NCBI GenBank assembly: GCA_018398765.1 | Contig: JAHBMJ010005147.1 | Coordinates: 1 to 37,500, forward strand | Direction of reading: 5' to 3' | DNA: 37,500 nt | Source of the DNA: Chromera velia | Lineage: Eukaryota; Sar; Chromeraceae | In this document: in pieces, positions 35,252-37,500 of the stretch | Numbering within the stretch: the stretch's first letter is position 1 | How the letters are laid out: every line of letters begins with the position of its first letter | The notes under the pieces: generated by a model | Database searches by the model: none | What the model was told of the DNA's origin: nothing | The model's input: only the letters and a program-made list of their open reading frames with translations | Made by a program: the position numbers and the translations under genes

Positions 35252-35639
35252 CCCTAGATGACAAAATTATTGAATAAACTTCAAGTGATAAAAAAAAATC
35301 AAAGAGATAAAGCAAAGAAGGAAACAATACTTTTAATTGAATTGTTTTTAAAATGGTTTTATTTTGTTATTGTGTTAAGGCTATTCTATATCTATTTGCT
35401 ATTAATCTTGTGAAAATATGTTTTTTATACACCGCGAACGACCCTAGGGGTCTCAAATTGGGTGTATTGGTTTCAATAGTAGTTATATAGGCAAAGATGA
35501 GCCAATACAGCCCTAGTATCATACTAGCAACTACACTGGCTCTAAAATTTTCAAAGAAGGGAGCTTGATCCAATGTCGTCCCCAAAAATGAAATTTTGCC
35601 AAACTCAAAAATTTTATTCAATAATTTTGTCGCCTAGGG
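35252..35639. mobile_element. 388-bp TIR element, copy 1
   Basis: The ends CCCTAGATGACAAAATTATT(GAATAAA) and the complement of TTTATTCAATAATTTTGTCG(CCTAGGG) form 27-bp terminal inverted repeats with two mismatches. It is about 98 percent identical to 36576-36963. A minus-strand frame of 84 codons (35367-35621) starts within the TIR and is retained in both copies. Confidence 0.85.
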
Positions 35640-36575
35640 TGTGCAACGATCAACATTTACAGATTAAATGGACAAGTCTTAAAGCATTCAAAGCTTATAA
35701 TTTTTATTTAACTTTGTTCTTAAACTACAGGATTATATACTTTGTCTTTGCTTCTTAACAACGATATTAAGTAAAAAACAAATTATAACGTGAGGTCATT
35801 AAGTTACATTTCCGATACCAAATTTTTTCCTATGTTTGTTTTACTTTTTTTAGTAAGCTTCCAACACTGTGAGGGTACATTTGTTTAGCTACAAAATTAC
35901 AAACAAAAACAACTTTCTTTTTGCGTGTTTGTTTGTATATATGTTGCTTGCTGGTGTAGGTAGAGAAGAAAACTATATCACACACAAAAAAGTAAGCGAT
36001 AATAAGAAATCTGAACAAAACTCTTTATGCATCATCTATCTTTAGCTGACTGTAGAACAAGAACAGTTAAGCTAATTATTGTCAAGAAGACTTATGGTGC
36101 TTTTTATAATTTGCTTCATAATTAGTCAAGAGTGAATAAAAATTTTAAAACTTTCGTTATGTAAAAAATGTATCGTTTTTAGAAAAAATCGTTTACACCA
36201 TAGAAAACACGATCAAAAATATTCTATAAAAGTACTACACAGCTTTTATTTTTAAATATAGTTTTGCTTTAAAAGAAAACATAATGTTGTAATGTTTTAT
36301 TATATTTTATTACTTTTGTTCTTCTTGGGGTTTTTTGTTGTTATGTTTGTGAATTCATCGCTTTCTCTGCATAAACACTGTATTGCACCTTAAGTGTTAC
36401 ATTACATCTATAAAATAAAGAGAACAAAAAATTGTTTTGACAGTAGAGAAAATGTAATACAAGATGTATTACATGATAGAAAAACAACTTTCTCAGTGTT
36501 ATTGTACTGTTCAAATTGACTATGAAAACAAAGTGAAAAATTAAAACATGAGAAATATCAATTTTTGCCTTCACA
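35640..36575. other. AT-rich interval between the two 388-bp copies
   Basis: Very AT-rich; minus-strand frames of 62 and 77 codons show no motif. No RNA gene seen. It could be the interior of a composite element or ordinary spacer. Confidence 0.4.
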
Positions 36576-36963
36576 CCCTAGACGACAAAATTATTGAATA
36601 AACTTCAAGTGATAAAAAAAAATCAAAGAGATAAAGCAAAGAAGGAAACAATACTTTTAATTAAATTGTTTTTAAAATGGTTTTATTTTGTTATTGTGTT
36701 AAGGCTATTCTATATCTATTTGCTATTAATCTTGTGAAAATATGTTTTTTATACACCGCGAACGACCCTAGGGGTCTCAAATTGGGTATCTTGGTTTCAA
36801 TAGTAGTTATATAGGCAAAGATGAGCCAATACAGCCCTAGTATCATACTAGCAACTACACTGGCTCTAAAACTTTCAAAAAAGGGAGCTTGATCCAATGT
36901 CGTCCCCAAAAATGAAATTTCGCCAAACTCAAAAATTTTATTCAATAATTTTGTCGCCTAGGG
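36576..36963. mobile_element. 388-bp TIR element, copy 2 (direct orientation)
   Basis: Same length, ends and orientation as copy 1, differing at about seven positions. The 84-codon minus-strand frame (36691-36945) differs by four residues from that of copy 1. No target duplication flanks either copy alone. Confidence 0.85.
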
Positions 36964-37500
36964 TAGTATTATATGGTATTCATGCATTGAATGTTTTACT
37001 ATGTCTAGTACCATGACCACTGGCATGTATATTCCTACCGGAATCTGTGACTACATTATTGCTTACATATAGTGAATCAATTCTGATAGTAGTATGGATT
37101 CGATCACTTCAAGACACTGCTGGCAGAATCTTCCATCCCCATGCTGCCCTCACTGATTTCTAAAGAGAGAACCCTTCCAGACAGAGGCTCTCTATGCTCC
37201 TCCTAGTAGAAAGGAAATAACAGTCACATCCGTCAGATACAGGAAACGATCTACACATATGCATGCTGTCGTCTTGTCTTTTTAAATCCTCTGCAAAGAT
37301 CCGCCCTCTCCTGAGAGCGATGACGGGTGGTTATGTGTAGCGGGGGATGCTAGAGAAGACCTGCTCGGCTTGCTCTGGCAGAAAAGTTTGTGATGAGGTC
37401 CATTTGCTCACAGAGTGTGCGGATAGAGAGAGGGAAAGATAGAAGCTTAACGAAATGATCAGTAGAATAAAAAAGCGCGCGCCCATTGAGAAATGGGTGG
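36964..37500. other. Right-edge spacer
   Basis: Composition rises in GC from about 37080. No open frame, repeat or RNA gene can be supported. It may be the edge of a gene outside the window. Confidence 0.3.

Overview
The window is eukaryotic nuclear DNA. It has spliceosomal GT-AG introns, long dinucleotide and tetranucleotide microsatellites, low gene density and several families of eukaryotic transposable elements. The flavour (intron-rich genes, GC-rich coding islands in AT-rich spacers, His-rich ZIP protein, Penelope-like and chromovirus relics) suggests a unicellular alga or related protist. A chromerid-type alga is my best guess, but that is inference and no marker gene here proves it.

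Layout. 1-2419 is one large imperfect inverted repeat (about 1.2 kb arms, each carrying a smaller hairpin); its left end may lie outside the window. 2420-5606 is spacer with TG/GA microsatellites and a weak tRNA-like repeat. 5607-11736 is a minus-strand retroelement bounded by two 314-bp direct repeats. It encodes an ORF1 of unknown function and a broken ORF2 with a GIY-YIG nuclease upstream of a reverse transcriptase, so it is a Penelope-like element with the endonuclease at the N-terminal side. 11737-17500 is repeat-rich spacer with an unrecognised frame-broken element (about 13536-14731), dispersed inverted repeats, a GC-rich minisatellite and a retroelement fragment (16765-17090).

Three credible host genes occupy 17.6-28.1 kb: an intronless von Willebrand A (VWA) domain protein (17665-19143, +), a two-exon secretory or membrane protein (20776-22561, -), and a ten-exon ZIP-family zinc/iron transporter (23178-28080, +). 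The last two are divergent and share a 616-bp intergenic region. The ZIP gene was assembled exon by exon: all phases close and give 426 residues with the TM2-TM5 metal-site motifs. Its introns start with short repeats that look like expansions of the splice donor itself.

28237-35125 reads as a decayed minus-strand LTR retrotransposon. Two direct copies of a roughly 590-bp LTR flank an internal region holding integrase, GPY/F and chromodomain remnants of a Ty3/gypsy chromovirus. The left LTR carries two younger DNA transposons, each with an 8-bp target duplication (1169-bp hAT-like and 241-bp MITE). Each LTR contains a tRNA-Val-like segment with A and B boxes. 35252-36963 holds two direct copies of a 388-bp element with 27-bp terminal inverted repeats. 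The rest, to 37500, shows nothing I can name.

The host genes do not form a pathway that I can see. The candidate novelties are the permuted Penelope-like element with LTR-like repeats, the tRNA-bearing LTR with nested insertions, the giant palindrome, and the donor-seeded intron repeats.
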